A DNA stretch of 64,000 nucleotides from Streptococcus mitis. Its GTDB lineage: Bacteria > Bacillota > Bacilli > Lactobacillales > Streptococcaceae. The stretch lies in assembly GCF_005144795.1 (NCBI RefSeq), contig NZ_SWFJ01000005.1, positions 1 to 64,000 on the forward strand, read 5' to 3'. Below, piece after piece: positions 30,599 to 40,554 of the stretch. A model generated the notes under the pieces. That model made no database searches. It was not told where the DNA came from and was given only the letters and a program-made list of their open reading frames with translations. The position numbers and the translations under genes are program-made. Numbering within the stretch: position 1 is the first letter of the stretch; each line of letters begins with the position of its first letter.

Positions 30599-31858
30599 AT
30601 GAGAAAAATTGTTATCAATGGTGGCTTGTCCCTGCAAGGTGAGATTACCATTAGTGGTGCAAAAAATAGTGTTGTAGCTTTGATTCCAGCTATTATCTTG
30701 GCAGATGATGTTGTGACTTTGGATTGTGTACCAGATATTTCCGATGTTGCTAGTCTTGTCGAAATTATGGAGTTAATGGGGGCTACTGTTAAGAGATATG
30801 ACGATGTGTTAGAGATTGATCCAAGAGGTGTTCAAAATATTCCAATGCCATATGGAAAGATCAATAGTCTTCGTGCATCTTATTATTTTTATGGAAGTCT
30901 TTTAGGTCGCTTTGGTGAAGCCACTGTTGGCTTACCTGGTGGATGTGATTTGGGCCCTCGTCCTATTGATTTACACCTTAAGGCTTTTGAAGCTATGGGT
31001 GCCACTGTTAGCTACGAGGGAGATAACATGAAGTTATCTGCTAAAGATACAGGACTTCATGGAGCAAGTATTTACATGGATACGGTTAGCGTGGGTGCGA
31101 CGATAAATACGATGATTGCTGCTGTTAAAGCAAATGGTCGTACGATTATTGAAAATGCAGCCCGTGAACCTGAGATTATTGACGTTGCGACACTTTTGAA
31201 TAATATGGGAGCCCATATCCGTGGTGCTGGGACCAATATCATCATTATTGATGGTGTTGAAAGATTACATGGAACTCGTCATCAGGTGATTCCAGACCGT
31301 ATTGAAGCGGGAACATACATTTCCTTAGCTGCTGCAGTCGGTAAGGGAATTCGTATCAACAATGTATTATACGAACACTTAGAAGGATTCATCGCTAAGT
31401 TGGAAGAGATGGGTGTGAGAATGACTGTATCTGAAGACAGTATTTTTGTCGAAGAACAGTCTAATTTGAAAGCAATCAATATTAAGACAGCACCTTATCC
31501 TGGTTTTGCTACTGACTTGCAACAACCAATTACTCCACTCTTGTTAACAGCGGAGGGGCGTGGTACCATTATTGATACCATTTATGAAAAACGAGTAAAC
31601 CATGTTTTTGAACTAGCAAAGATGGATGCAGATATTACGACTACAAACGACCATATCATATATACTGGTGGACGTAGTTTACGTGGAGCAAATGTAAAAG
31701 CTACTGACCTTAGAGCTGGGGCCGCACTTGTCATTGCTGGTTTGATGGCTGAAGGTAAAACTGAAATTACAAATATTGAGTTCATCTTACGTGGTTATTC
31801 TGATATTATTGAAAAATTACGTAATCTAGGAGCGGATATTACACTTGTTGAAGAATAA
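30599..31858 (+). CDS. murZ: UDP-N-acetylglucosamine 1-carboxyvinyltransferase (MurZ/MurA2)
   Basis: 419 residues. N-terminal [12 protein letters not shown], catalytic Cys116 in [13 protein letters not shown] (fosfomycin target), C-terminal [17 protein letters not shown] and [11 protein letters not shown]. First committed step of peptidoglycan synthesis. Streptococci have two homologues; the DLGPRP context and association with map fit the MurZ (MurA2) paralogue as I recall it. Promoter TATAAT at 30543-30548. No clear Shine-Dalgarno sequence is visible before the ATG. Confidence 0.93.
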   Translation: MRKIVINGGLSLQGEITISGAKNSVVALIPAIILADDVVTLDCVPDISDVASLVEIMELMGATVKRYDDVLEIDPRGVQNIPMPYGKINSLRASYYFYGSLLGRFGEATVGLPGGCDLGPRPIDLHLKAFEAMGATVSYEGDNMKLSAKDTGLHGASIYMDTVSVGATINTMIAAVKANGRTIIENAAREPEIIDVATLLNNMGAHIRGAGTNIIIIDGVERLHGTRHQVIPDRIEAGTYISLAAAVGKGIRINNVLYEHLEGFIAKLEEMGVRMTVSEDSIFVEEQSNLKAINIKTAPYPGFATDLQQPITPLLLTAEGRGTIIDTIYEKRVNHVFELAKMDADITTTNDHIIYTGGRSLRGANVKATDLRAGAALVIAGLMAEGKTEITNIEFILRGYSDIIEKLRNLGADITLVEE

Positions 31859-31873
31859 ACCGTAGAGGTGTTT

Positions 31874-32425
31874 ATGAATATTTGGACCAAATTAGCAATG
31901 TTTTCTTTTTTTGAAACGGATCGCTTGTATTTGCGTCCTTTCTTTTTTAGTGATAGTAAGGACTTCCATGAGATAGCTTCAAATCCAGAAAATTTACAAT
32001 TCATTTTTCCAAGTCAAGCTAGTCCAGAAGAAAGTCAATATGCACTGGCCAATTATTTTATGAAGGCTCCTTTAGGGGTATGGGCTATTTGTGATAAGAA
32101 AACTGAAAAAATGATTGGTTCAATTAAGTTTGAAAAGCTAGATGAAATAAAAAAAGAAGCAGAACTTGGTTATTTTTTGAGAAAAGATTCATGGTCTAAA
32201 GGTTTTATGACAGAAGTTGTTAAAAAACTTTGCCAACTTTCTTTTGGGGAATTTGGTTTAAAACAATTATCCATCATTACCCACCTTGAAAATGAAGCTA
32301 GCCAACGGGTTGCTCTTAAGTCTGGATTTCGATTGATTCGTCAGTTTAAAGGAAGTGATCGCTATACAAAGAAAATGCGTGATTATCTTGAGTTTCGCTT
32401 TGTAAAGGGAGAAATTAATGAGTAA
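31874..32425 (+). CDS. GNAT-family N-acetyltransferase (RimJ/RimL-like)
   Basis: 183 residues from ATG 31874, with AGAGGTG upstream. Acetyltransf_3-type features: FETDRLYLRPFF, IGSIKFEKLDEIKKEAELGYFLRKDSWSKGFMTE and NEASQRVALKSGFR. Family members acetylate ribosomal proteins or small molecules; the substrate is unknown here. Overlaps the next gene by eight bases. Confidence 0.85.
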   Translation: MNIWTKLAMFSFFETDRLYLRPFFFSDSKDFHEIASNPENLQFIFPSQASPEESQYALANYFMKAPLGVWAICDKKTEKMIGSIKFEKLDEIKKEAELGYFLRKDSWSKGFMTEVVKKLCQLSFGEFGLKQLSIITHLENEASQRVALKSGFRLIRQFKGSDRYTKKMRDYLEFRFVKGEINE

Positions 32426-33695
32426 ACACCAAGAAATTCTAAGCTATTTGGAAGAATTACCCGTTGGTAAAAGAGTCAGTGTTCGAAGTATTTCCAACCA
32501 TCTAGGAGTCAGTGATGGAACGGCTTATCGGGCCATTAAAGAAGCTGAAAATCGTGGAATTGTAGAGACTCGTCCAAGAAGTGGTACTATCCGTGTTAAA
32601 TCTCAGAAAGTTGCTATCGAAAGATTAACATTTGCAGAAATTGCAGAAGTGACTTCTTCTGAGGTTTTGGCTGGGCAAGAAGGTTTAGAGAGAGAATTTA
32701 GTAAGTTTTCAATCGGTGCCATGACTGAGCAAAATATCTTATCTTATCTCCATGATGGGGGACTCTTGATTGTCGGAGATCGAACCCGTATTCAGTTGTT
32801 AGCCTTGGAAAATGAAAATGCAGTTCTAGTTACAGGTGGATTTCAGGTCCATGATGATGTGCTTAAACTGGCCAATCAAAAAGGAATTCCAGTTCTGAGA
32901 AGTAAGCATGACACATTCACCGTCGCGACCATGATCAATAAAGCCTTGTCAAATGTTCAAATTAAAACAGATATTTTGACAGTTGAGAAACTTTATCGCC
33001 CTTGTCACGAATATGGTTTTCTGAGAGAGACCGACACTGTTAAAGATTATTTAGATTTGGTACGTAAGAATCGTAGCAGTCGTTTCCCAGTTATCAATCA
33101 ACATCAGGTTGTGGTGGGAGTTGTTACCATGAGAGATGCTGGTGATAAGTCACCAAGTACGACAATTGATAAGGTCATGTCTCGTAGTCTATTTTTGGTT
33201 GGATTATCGACAAATATTGCCAATGTGAGTCAACGGATGATTGCTGAAGACTTTGAAATGGTACCGGTTGTTCGAAATAATCAAACCTTGCTTGGAGTTG
33301 TAACCAGACGAGATGTCATGGAGAAGATGAGTCGTTCCCAAGTTTCTGCTCTGCCTACTTTTTCTGAGCAGATTGGTCAAAAACTGTCTTATCATCACGA
33401 TGAAGTAGTGATTACAGTGGAACCCTTTATGCTTGAGAAAAACGGAGTTTTGGCTAATGGTGTATTGGCGGAGATACTGACTCATATGACACAAGATTTA
33501 GTTGTTAATAGTGGTCGAAATCTCATTATTGAGCAGATGTTGATCTACTTTTTGCAAGCAGTTCAGATAGATGATATATTGCGTATTCAGGCACGCATTA
33601 TCCACCATACTAGACGGTCAGCTATTATTGACTACGATATTTATCATGGTCATCAGATTGTTTCAAAGGCAAATGTAACCGTTAAAATTAATTAG
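32418..33695 (+). CDS. YtoI-like protein: HTH - DRTGG - two CBS - hotdog domain
   Basis: 425 residues. N-terminal winged helix (VSVRSISNHLGVSDGTAYRAIKEAE), DRTGG domain (about 75-190), two CBS repeats (about 190-310; SRFPVINQHQVVVGVVTMRDAG and MVPVVRNNQTLLGVVTRRDV) and a C-terminal thioesterase-like hotdog fold. The architecture matches B. subtilis YtoI. CBS pairs bind adenine nucleotides, so it may be an energy- or nucleotide-sensing regulator; targets are unknown. The gene overlaps the GNAT gene and precedes map by 15 bases. Confidence 0.85.
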   Translation: MSKHQEILSYLEELPVGKRVSVRSISNHLGVSDGTAYRAIKEAENRGIVETRPRSGTIRVKSQKVAIERLTFAEIAEVTSSEVLAGQEGLEREFSKFSIGAMTEQNILSYLHDGGLLIVGDRTRIQLLALENENAVLVTGGFQVHDDVLKLANQKGIPVLRSKHDTFTVATMINKALSNVQIKTDILTVEKLYRPCHEYGFLRETDTVKDYLDLVRKNRSSRFPVINQHQVVVGVVTMRDAGDKSPSTTIDKVMSRSLFLVGLSTNIANVSQRMIAEDFEMVPVVRNNQTLLGVVTRRDVMEKMSRSQVSALPTFSEQIGQKLSYHHDEVVITVEPFMLEKNGVLANGVLAEILTHMTQDLVVNSGRNLIIEQMLIYFLQAVQIDDILRIQARIIHHTRRSAIIDYDIYHGHQIVSKANVTVKIN

Positions 33696-33710
33696 AAACT
33701 AGGAGAAAAA

Positions 33711-34571
33711 ATGATAACATTAAAATCAGCTCGTGAAATCGAAGCTATGGATAAGGCCGGTGATTTTTTAGCAAGTATCCATATTGGCTTGCGTGATTTG
33801 ATTAAGCCTGGCGTAGATATGTGGGAAGTTGAAGAATACGTTCGCCGTCGTTGTAAGGAAGAAAATTTCCTTCCGCTTCAGATTGGAGTTGACGGTGCAA
33901 TGATGGACTATCCTTATGCTACCTGTTGCTCTCTTAATGATGAAGTAGCTCATGCTTTCCCTCGTCACTATATCTTGAAAGATGGTGATTTGCTCAAAGT
34001 TGATATGGTTTTGGGAGGTCCAATTGCTAAATCTGACCTGAATGTCTCAAAATTAAACTTCAACAATGTGGAACAAATGAAAAAATACACTCGGAGCTAT
34101 TCTGGTGGTCTTGCAGACTCATGTTGGGCTTATGCTGTCGGTACACCGTCCGAAGAAGTGAAAAACTTGATGGATGTAACTAAAGAAGCTATGTACAAGG
34201 GTATTGAGCAAGCTGTTGTTGGAAATCGTATCGGTGATATTGGAGCAGCTATTCAAGAATATGCTGAAAGTCGTGGATACGGTGTAGTGCGTGATTTGGT
34301 TGGTCATGGTGTTGGTCCAACTATGCATGAAGAACCAATGGTTCCTAACTATGGTATTGCTGGTCGTGGGCTTCGTCTCCGTGAAGGAATGGTATTGACT
34401 ATTGAACCGATGATCAATACAGGTGACTGGGAAATTGATACAGATATGAAAACTGGCTGGGCGCATAAGACCATTGACGGTGGATTGTCATGTCAGTATG
34501 AACACCAATTTGTGATTACTAAAGATGGTCCTGTTATCTTGACTAGTCAAGGTGAAGAAGGGACTTATTAA
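33711..34571 (+). CDS. map: Methionine aminopeptidase type I
   Basis: 286 residues. Metal ligands in KVDMVLGG and the following Asp, GHGVGPTMHEEP (His), TIEPM (Glu) and CQYEHQFVIT (Glu). Compared with the short E. coli enzyme it carries an insertion of roughly 27 residues (KLNFNNVEQMKKYTRSYSGG) between the two catalytic Asp segments, a known streptococcal MetAP feature. Removes N-terminal Met from nascent proteins. Last gene of the murZ-map run. Confidence 0.95.
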   Translation: MITLKSAREIEAMDKAGDFLASIHIGLRDLIKPGVDMWEVEEYVRRRCKEENFLPLQIGVDGAMMDYPYATCCSLNDEVAHAFPRHYILKDGDLLKVDMVLGGPIAKSDLNVSKLNFNNVEQMKKYTRSYSGGLADSCWAYAVGTPSEEVKNLMDVTKEAMYKGIEQAVVGNRIGDIGAAIQEYAESRGYGVVRDLVGHGVGPTMHEEPMVPNYGIAGRGLRLREGMVLTIEPMINTGDWEIDTDMKTGWAHKTIDGGLSCQYEHQFVITKDGPVILTSQGEEGTY

Positions 34572-34582
34572 AATAACTAAAG

Positions 34583-34635
34583 GCAGATTGAAGAAAAAGT
34601 TGACTTGGATAACTTTCTTCAATCTTTTTCTTTTT
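34583..34635 (+). terminator. Terminator after map
   Basis: AGATTGAAGAAAAAGTT (34585-34601) pairs with AACTTTCTTCAATCT (34611-34625), then TTTTCTTTTTT. Confidence 0.9.
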
Positions 34636-34697
34636 TCTAACATCATAGTATATACAGCTAACCGTAGCAAACTTGATACAAATTTTAACATTTATAG

Positions 34698-34703
34698 TAC
34701 AAT
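34698..34703 (+). promoter_or_regulatory. Probable ccdA -10 element
   Basis: TACAAT within TATAGTACAATAG, 34 bases before the TTG start of ccdA. No convincing -35. Confidence 0.45.
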
Positions 34704-34736
34704 AGGATATGAATTATTAAGAAAGTTGGTTCTTTA

Positions 34737-35444
34737 TTGGAAACGATATTATTTTCAATCTCCGTTTTTTTAGCAGGCGTCTTGTCCTTTTTTTCCCCCT
34801 GTATTTTTCCTCTGTTACCAGTTTATGCTGGAATTTTATTGGATGATCAGGAAAGTGCAAAAAGCTTCTCTCTTTTTGGAAGAAAAGTCGCTTGGTCAGG
34901 TTTGATTCGAACACTTTGCTTTATTGCAGGTATCTCTCTCATTTTCTTTATCTTAGGATTTGGTGCTGGTTACCTTGGTAATATTCTCTATGCGAATTGG
35001 TTTCGCTATACCATGGGGACGATTATTATCATTTTAGGTTTACACCAGATGGAAATTTTTCATTTTAAGAAATTAGAGGTTCAAAAAAGCTTTACCTTTA
35101 AAAAATCAGATTCTAATCGTTATTGGTCAGCTTTTTTACTTGGTATTACCTTCAGCTTTGGTTGGACGCCTTGTATTGGTCCAGTTTTAAGTTCTGTTTT
35201 AGCACTTGCGGCTTCTGGAGGCGATGGTGCCTGGCAAGGAGCTATCTATACTCTTGTTTACACTATGGGGATGGCTATTCCTTTCTTGGTTTTGGCTCTA
35301 GCTTCTGGTGTAGTGATGCCTTATTTTAGTAAAATCAAACGTCATATGATGCTACTAAAGAAAATTGGTGGTTTCCTTATTATTTTAATGGGAATTTTGT
35401 TACTATTAGGACAAGTAAATGTTCTAGCTGGAATTTTTGAATAA
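34737..35444 (+). CDS. ccdA: CcdA-type thiol-disulfide transporter (TTG start)
   Basis: 235 residues if translation starts at TTG 34737; an in-frame TGA at 34710-34712 excludes much longer forms and no ATG is available near the N-terminus. About six transmembrane segments with the redox pair in FFSPCIFPLLP and GWTPCIGPVL. CcdA moves electrons from cytoplasmic thioredoxin across the membrane to extracytoplasmic partners, here the thioredoxin-like lipoprotein encoded 10 bases downstream. Confidence 0.92.
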   Translation: METILFSISVFLAGVLSFFSPCIFPLLPVYAGILLDDQESAKSFSLFGRKVAWSGLIRTLCFIAGISLIFFILGFGAGYLGNILYANWFRYTMGTIIIILGLHQMEIFHFKKLEVQKSFTFKKSDSNRYWSAFLLGITFSFGWTPCIGPVLSSVLALAASGGDGAWQGAIYTLVYTMGMAIPFLVLALASGVVMPYFSKIKRHMMLLKKIGGFLIILMGILLLLGQVNVLAGIFE

Positions 35445-35454
35445 AGGAGAACAA

Positions 35455-36021
35455 ATGAAAAAAGTAATGTTTGCTGGCTTAAGCCTCTTGTCAGTAGTTG
35501 TATTGATGGCCTGTGGTGAGAAAGAGACTAAACAGACTCAAGAACCAGAACAATCTCCCAAACAACAGCAACAAAAGACTGTACAACAAATTGCTGTTGG
35601 AAAAGAGGCTCCAGATTTCACCTTGCAATCAATGGATGGCAAAGAAGTTAAGTTATCTGATTTTAAGGGGAAAAAAGTCTATTTGAAGTTTTGGGCTTCA
35701 TGGTGCGGTCCATGTAAAAAAAGTATGCCTGAGTTGATGAAATTAGCTGAAAAAGAAGATCGTGACTTTGAAATTCTTACTGTTATTGCACCGGGAATTC
35801 AAGGTGAAAAAACTGTTGAGCAATTCCCACAATGGTTCCAAGATCAAGGTTATAAGGATATCCCAGTACTTTATGATACTAAAGCAACAACTTTCCAAGC
35901 TTATCAAATTCGAAGCATTCCTACAGAATACCTAATTGACAGTCAAGGAAAGATTGGAAAGATTCAATTTGGTGTCATAAGTAATGAAGATGCAGAAGCA
36001 GCCTTTAAAGAAATGAACTAG
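35455..36021 (+). CDS. etrx1: Extracytoplasmic thioredoxin-like lipoprotein (Etrx1/TlpA type)
   Basis: 188 residues from ATG 35455 (RBS AAGGAGA 35444-35450; an earlier in-frame ATG at 35437 precedes this RBS). Lipobox LMAC (Cys20), a Gln-rich linker, then a TlpA/thioredoxin fold with active site WASWCGPCKK and cis-Pro loop IRSIPTEYL. It should be membrane-anchored and reduced by CcdA, supplying electrons to surface proteins such as methionine sulfoxide reductase. Confidence 0.92.
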   Translation: MKKVMFAGLSLLSVVVLMACGEKETKQTQEPEQSPKQQQQKTVQQIAVGKEAPDFTLQSMDGKEVKLSDFKGKKVYLKFWASWCGPCKKSMPELMKLAEKEDRDFEILTVIAPGIQGEKTVEQFPQWFQDQGYKDIPVLYDTKATTFQAYQIRSIPTEYLIDSQGKIGKIQFGVISNEDAEAAFKEMN

Positions 36022-36056
36022 AATCAAGATTTTAAAATAATATTTATATAATCAAT

Positions 36057-36101
36057 CCCCTAGATTTTAGATAGTGTTAATCTAAGATTTAGGGGTTTTT
36101 T
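36057..36101 (+). terminator. Terminator after etrx1
   Basis: CCCCTAGATTTTAGAT (36057-36072) pairs with ATCTAAGATTTAGGGG (36080-36095, two G-U pairs), then TTTTTT. Confidence 0.9.
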
Positions 36102-36121
36102 GATGTCAATAAATTAAGCAT

Positions 36122-36168
36122 AAAGAAAAAGAACGGAGAACTGCATAATACAGAACTCTGTTCTTTCT
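36122..36168 (-). terminator. Terminator of dacA (minus strand)
   Basis: On the minus strand AAAGAACAGAG pairs with CTCCGTTCTTT and is followed by TTCTTTATG. It lies about 45 bases after the dacA stop. Confidence 0.75.
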
Positions 36169-36211
36169 TTAAACATACTATTTATTTTTTAGCTTTGATA
36201 AGTTTACTATA

Positions 36212-37453
36212 TTATAGTTTGTCGTTTATAAATCGGATAAACTGATTCCACCAAACTTTTAAGAAGAAAGCTTTTTCAACTTTCTTTTCCGCTACCATTT
36301 CGAAACTAGGACGTTCTGTGGTAATGTAACCTTGACCAATCAAGTCCTTGTCTTCATAAGTCAAATGTCCAACCACTGTTCCGGCTTCAAGTGGTGCTGG
36401 GATTGCTTTAGAATCAGGTGTGAATTGAACAGATTGGGAAGATTGACTTCCAACACGTTCAATTAAAGAGATATCATCTTTGGCAACGGCAGTGACTGTA
36501 TCTTCTTTTCCATCTTGTACAGGAGCTTTGCTATCTTGGTAGGCATCCCCTTTTTGAACGATTTTGCGAAGTGTGAATGTAGAAGAAATATAATCCATTA
36601 GTGAAGATGTAGCTGTAAAACGAGCGTAAGGATTATTGTCTTGATGCTCTGCATTTAAAACAACTGTGATAACCCTCATCCCTTTTTCGACAGTAGTACC
36701 CACAAAAGATTCACCGGCTTTGTCTGTTGTTCCTGTCTTGAGTCCGTCAAAACCACCGCGATGAGCAGGCATGCCTTCTAACATGTAGTTAGTCGAAGTG
36801 ATTGTCATTCCAGCAAAAGTAGAAGAGGGTTTTTTGGTGATTTCCAAGACTTGTGGGTACTTTTTGATGAGATTGCGAGCAACGATAGCAACATCATAAG
36901 CACTGAGCTTATTTTCCTCATCTTTTTTAGAGCCTGGGTAAATGTTATCCCCTAGAGTCTCATTATTAAGACCCGTCGTATTGACAACAGTGGCATCCTG
37001 AATTCCCCATTCCAAGAGCTTTGCCCGCATCATATCGACGAAATCTTTTTCTGAGCCAGCAATTTTCTCAGCTAGGGCAATAGCTGCACTGTTAGCACTA
37101 GATACTAGGGTTGCTTCAAGTAGTTGTTCGACGGTATAATTACGAGCTTCCATAGGAACATTACTTGCTTCGGAATTTGTCGTTAATCTGTAAGGATAAT
37201 CAGAAATATCTACAGGAGTTGATAGTGTAATACTGCCGTTTTCCAAGGCTTCATAGACAAGATAAACAGTAATTAACTTTGTGATTGAAGCAATTTCAAC
37301 TGGCTGGGTTGCATCTTTCTCATAGAGAATTTTACCAGTATTTGCCTCAACAGCAATGGCATGTTTTGCAGTAATATTAAAATCCTGAGCAGCAACAGTA
37401 GATGCTGACCCAATCACAGATAAGCTTAGTAGAGTTAAAATTATTTTTTTCAT
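36212..37453 (-). CDS. dacA: D-alanyl-D-alanine carboxypeptidase DacA (PBP3)
   Basis: 413 residues. Signal peptide ending near AAQ, nucleophile Ser56 in SITK, SxN motif SANSAAIAL, KTGTT motif, a PBP5-type C-terminal domain and an amphipathic tail (KVWWNQFIRFINDKL) for membrane attachment. It trims the terminal D-Ala of pentapeptides outside the membrane and so limits cross-linking and helps place septa. Convergent with etrx1 and divergent from the next gene. Confidence 0.96.
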   Translation of the reverse strand: MKKIILTLLSLSVIGSASTVAAQDFNITAKHAIAVEANTGKILYEKDATQPVEIASITKLITVYLVYEALENGSITLSTPVDISDYPYRLTTNSEASNVPMEARNYTVEQLLEATLVSSANSAAIALAEKIAGSEKDFVDMMRAKLLEWGIQDATVVNTTGLNNETLGDNIYPGSKKDEENKLSAYDVAIVARNLIKKYPQVLEITKKPSSTFAGMTITSTNYMLEGMPAHRGGFDGLKTGTTDKAGESFVGTTVEKGMRVITVVLNAEHQDNNPYARFTATSSLMDYISSTFTLRKIVQKGDAYQDSKAPVQDGKEDTVTAVAKDDISLIERVGSQSSQSVQFTPDSKAIPAPLEAGTVVGHLTYEDKDLIGQGYITTERPSFEMVAEKKVEKAFFLKVWWNQFIRFINDKL

Positions 37454-37555
37454 AGTAAGTTTATTCTAACATAAAGAAAAAAATATTCCCAGTTTCATGA
37501 TAGAAGAAAGAAGCTTTTTTGAAAGTGTGGTAAAATAGATGAGTGGAGGTACCCC

Positions 37556-38665
37556 ATGTTTCGTAAGAATAAATTATTTTTTTGGACCAGTGAGATTTTA
37601 CTATTAACCATCATCTTTTATTTATGGAGACAGATGGGTGGGATTATAACGCCTTTTGTAAGTGTCGCAAACACCATAATGATTCCCTTTCTTCTAGGTA
37701 GTTTTTTATATTATTTAACAAATCCCTTTGTTAGTTTTTTACAAAAGTATTTCAAAATTAATCGTATTATTGGTATTCTACTAACTTTGTGTGCCTTGGT
37801 TTGGGGGCTAGTTATTGGGGTAGTCTATCTCTTACCGATTTTGGTCAATCAGTTGACCAGCTTGATTGCGACTAGCCAGACTATCTACAGTCGTTTACAA
37901 GATTTGATTGTGGATTTATCTACTTATCCAGCCTTTCAAAATTTGGATATTCAAGCGAATATTCAACAATTAAATCTTTCTTATGTAGATATTTTACAAA
38001 ATATACTAAATAGTGTGACGAATAGTGTCGGAAGTATCCTATCAGCTCTTTTTAGTACTGTTTTAATTATTATCATGACACCTGTATTTTTGGTTTATTT
38101 TTTGTTAGATGGTCACAAATTTTTACCGATGCTTGAACGTACTGTTTTAAAGAGAGATAAGCTACATATTGCAGGCCTATTAAAGAATTTGAATGCGACA
38201 ATTGCTCGCTATATTAGTGGAGTCGCAATTGATGCGATTATTATTGGTTGTTTGGCCTTTATCGGATATAGCGTGATTGGTTTAAAATACGCTTTGGTCT
38301 TCGCTATCTTTTCAGGGTTAGCCAATCTCATTCCTTATGTGGGACCAAGTATTGGCTTGATTCCAATGATTATCGCCAATGTCTTTACTGATCCCCATAG
38401 AATGCTGATTGCAGTTGTTTACATGCTAATCATTCAACAAGTGGATGGAAATATCCTCTACCCTCGAATCGTTGGTGGTGTGATGAAGGTTCACCCAATT
38501 ACGATTTTAGTATTACTTTTGTTATCAAGTAATATCTATGGTGTCATTGGTATGATTGTCGCTGTACCAACTTATTCTATCTTAAAAGAAATTTCTAAGT
38601 TCTTATCACGTTTGTATGAAAATCATAAAATAATGAAAGAACGAGAAAGAGAATTAGCTAAGTAA
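37556..38665 (+). CDS. AI-2E family transporter-like membrane protein (PerM/YtvI type)
   Basis: 369 residues with about eight hydrophobic segments; conserved C-terminal region IPYVGPSIGLIPMIIANVF and ILYPRIVGGVMKVHPITILVLLLLSSNIYGVIGMIVAVP typical of UPF0118. Despite the family name, members transport varied substrates (AI-2 export, Na+/H+ exchange) and the substrate here cannot be told. Promoter GTGTGGTAAAAT about 25 bases upstream and RBS GGAGGT. A palindromic terminator follows. Confidence 0.85.
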   Translation: MFRKNKLFFWTSEILLLTIIFYLWRQMGGIITPFVSVANTIMIPFLLGSFLYYLTNPFVSFLQKYFKINRIIGILLTLCALVWGLVIGVVYLLPILVNQLTSLIATSQTIYSRLQDLIVDLSTYPAFQNLDIQANIQQLNLSYVDILQNILNSVTNSVGSILSALFSTVLIIIMTPVFLVYFLLDGHKFLPMLERTVLKRDKLHIAGLLKNLNATIARYISGVAIDAIIIGCLAFIGYSVIGLKYALVFAIFSGLANLIPYVGPSIGLIPMIIANVFTDPHRMLIAVVYMLIIQQVDGNILYPRIVGGVMKVHPITILVLLLLSSNIYGVIGMIVAVPTYSILKEISKFLSRLYENHKIMKERERELAK

Positions 38666-38668
38666 AAG

Positions 38669-38694
38669 TCAGGAATTCCTGATTTTTCTTTTTG
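38669..38694 (+). terminator. Terminator after the AI-2E family gene
   Basis: Palindrome TCAGGAATTCCTGA (38669-38682), then TTTTTCTTTTT. Confidence 0.8.
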
Positions 38695-38771
38695 TTTAGC
38701 TAAGTGATAGGAGCAGAAGTGTCGTTTAGATTAGTAGATTAAGAATAATTCACAAAAACTTTGTAAAACAC

Positions 38772-38799
38772 TTGCAATTTAGCTGAAATTTGATAAAAT
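38772..38799 (+). promoter_or_regulatory. tuf promoter
   Basis: TTGCAA (38772-38777), 16-bp spacer, TAAAAT (38794-38799) with a TGA extension. Confidence 0.75.
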
Positions 38800-38870
38800 A
38801 GTAAGGAAAGTTAGACTGTATTGCCTACTGTCTATCTATAAAATATATTTTATTGGAGGCTTTTACTCAA

Positions 38871-40067
38871 ATGGCAAAAGAAAAATACGATCGTAGTAAA
38901 CCACACGTTAACATTGGTACTATCGGACACGTTGACCACGGTAAAACTACCCTAACTGCAGCTATCACAACTGTTTTGGCACGTCGCTTGCCTTCATCAG
39001 TTAACCAACCTAAAGACTATGCGTCTATCGATGCTGCTCCAGAAGAACGCGAACGCGGTATCACAATCAACACTGCGCACGTTGAGTACGAAACTGAAAA
39101 ACGTCACTACGCTCACATCGACGCTCCAGGACACGCGGACTACGTTAAAAACATGATCACTGGTGCTGCTCAAATGGACGGTGCTATCCTTGTAGTAGCT
39201 TCAACTGACGGACCAATGCCACAAACTCGTGAGCACATCCTTCTTTCACGTCAGGTTGGTGTTAAACACCTTATCGTCTTCATGAACAAAGTTGACTTGG
39301 TTGACGATGAAGAATTACTTGAATTGGTTGAAATGGAAATCCGTGACCTATTGTCAGAATACGACTTCCCAGGTGACGATCTTCCAGTTATCCAAGGTTC
39401 AGCTCTTAAAGCCCTTGAAGGTGACTCTAAATACGAAGACATCGTTATGGAATTGATGAACACAGTTGATGAGTACATCCCAGAACCAGAACGTGACACT
39501 GACAAACCATTGCTTCTTCCAGTCGAAGACGTATTCTCAATCACTGGACGTGGTACAGTTGCTTCAGGACGTATCGACCGTGGTATCGTTAAAGTCAACG
39601 ACGAAATCGAAATCGTTGGTATCAAAGAAGAAACTCAAAAAGCAGTTGTTACTGGTGTTGAAATGTTCCGTAAACAACTTGACGAAGGTCTTGCCGGAGA
39701 TAACGTAGGTGTCCTTCTTCGTGGTGTTCAACGTGATGAAATTGAACGTGGACAAGTTATCGCTAAACCAGGTTCAATCAACCCACACACTAAATTCAAA
39801 GGTGAAGTCTACATCCTTACTAAAGAAGAAGGTGGACGTCACACTCCATTCTTCAACAACTACCGTCCACAATTCTACTTCCGTACTACTGACGTTACAG
39901 GTTCAATCGAACTTCCAGCAGGTACTGAAATGGTAATGCCTGGTGATAACGTGACAATCGACGTTGAGTTGATCCACCCAATCGCCGTAGAACAAGGTAC
40001 TACATTCTCTATCCGTGAGGGTGGACGTACTGTTGGTTCAGGTATGGTTACAGAAATCGAAGCTTAA
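38871..40067 (+). CDS. tuf: Elongation factor Tu
   Basis: 398 residues from ATG 38871, with RBS TTGGAGG 38853-38859; the in-frame ATG at 38853 region lies in the RBS itself and is rejected. G1 [10 protein letters not shown], effector RGITIN, G3 DAPGHADY, G4 NKVD, G5 GSALKAL; domains 2 and 3 complete. Delivers aminoacyl-tRNA to the ribosome. Very strong codon bias. Stand-alone transcription unit with its own promoter and terminator. Confidence 0.99.
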   Translation: MAKEKYDRSKPHVNIGTIGHVDHGKTTLTAAITTVLARRLPSSVNQPKDYASIDAAPEERERGITINTAHVEYETEKRHYAHIDAPGHADYVKNMITGAAQMDGAILVVASTDGPMPQTREHILLSRQVGVKHLIVFMNKVDLVDDEELLELVEMEIRDLLSEYDFPGDDLPVIQGSALKALEGDSKYEDIVMELMNTVDEYIPEPERDTDKPLLLPVEDVFSITGRGTVASGRIDRGIVKVNDEIEIVGIKEETQKAVVTGVEMFRKQLDEGLAGDNVGVLLRGVQRDEIERGQVIAKPGSINPHTKFKGEVYILTKEEGGRHTPFFNNYRPQFYFRTTDVTGSIELPAGTEMVMPGDNVTIDVELIHPIAVEQGTTFSIREGGRTVGSGMVTEIEA

Positions 40068-40109
40068 TTCGATTTAGTTCCCAGAAGAACAATTATTTAA
40101 GTCAGACAC

Positions 40110-40142
40110 TAAAAGAATCTTGCTTTGCAAGGTTCTTTTTTT
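40110..40142 (+). terminator. Terminator after tuf
   Basis: AAGAATCTTGC (40113-40123), TTT loop, GCAAGGTTCTT (40127-40137), then TTTTT. Confidence 0.9.
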
Positions 40143-40195
40143 GTACTCGAACTGTGTTAGGAGCCTTTCTGCTATAGCGATATAATAGATTTTTT

Positions 40196-40211
40196 GGTAT
40201 AATAAAAGTTA
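40196..40211 (+). promoter_or_regulatory. Extended -10 immediately before ylxM (leaderless start predicted)
   Basis: TTGGTATAAT with TATAAT at 40198-40203, seven bases before the ATG at 40211; no RBS. A second TATAAT-like element (GATATAAT, about 40179) lies upstream and could give a short leader instead. Confidence 0.6.
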
Positions 40212-40543
40212 TGGAAATTGAAAAAACCAATCGTATGAATGCGCTCTTTGAATTTTATGCGGCGCTTTTGACAGATAAGCAAATGAATTACATAGAGCTC
40301 TACTACGCTGATGATTACAGCCTTGCTGAAATTGCCGAGGAATTTGGTGTCAGTCGTCAGGCTGTCTATGATAATATCAAGCGGACAGAAAAGATTCTGG
40401 AAGATTATGAGATGAAATTGCACATGTACTCGGACTACATTGTCCGCAGTCAAATTTTTGACCAGATCTTGGAGCGTTATCCCAAGGATAACTTTCTGCA
40501 GGAGCAGATAGAAATTTTAACAAGCATTGATAATAGAGAATAA
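40211..40543 (+). CDS. ylxM: YlxM-family helix-turn-helix protein (SRP-associated)
   Basis: 110 residues. Sigma-70 region 4-like [42 protein letters not shown]. YlxM is encoded next to ffh across Firmicutes and, in Streptococcus mutans, has been linked to SRP function. Eleven bases before ffh. Probably translated from a leaderless transcript. Confidence 0.9.
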   Translation: MEIEKTNRMNALFEFYAALLTDKQMNYIELYYADDYSLAEIAEEFGVSRQAVYDNIKRTEKILEDYEMKLHMYSDYIVRSQIFDQILERYPKDNFLQEQIEILTSIDNRE

Positions 40544-40554
40544 GAGGAAGAAAA

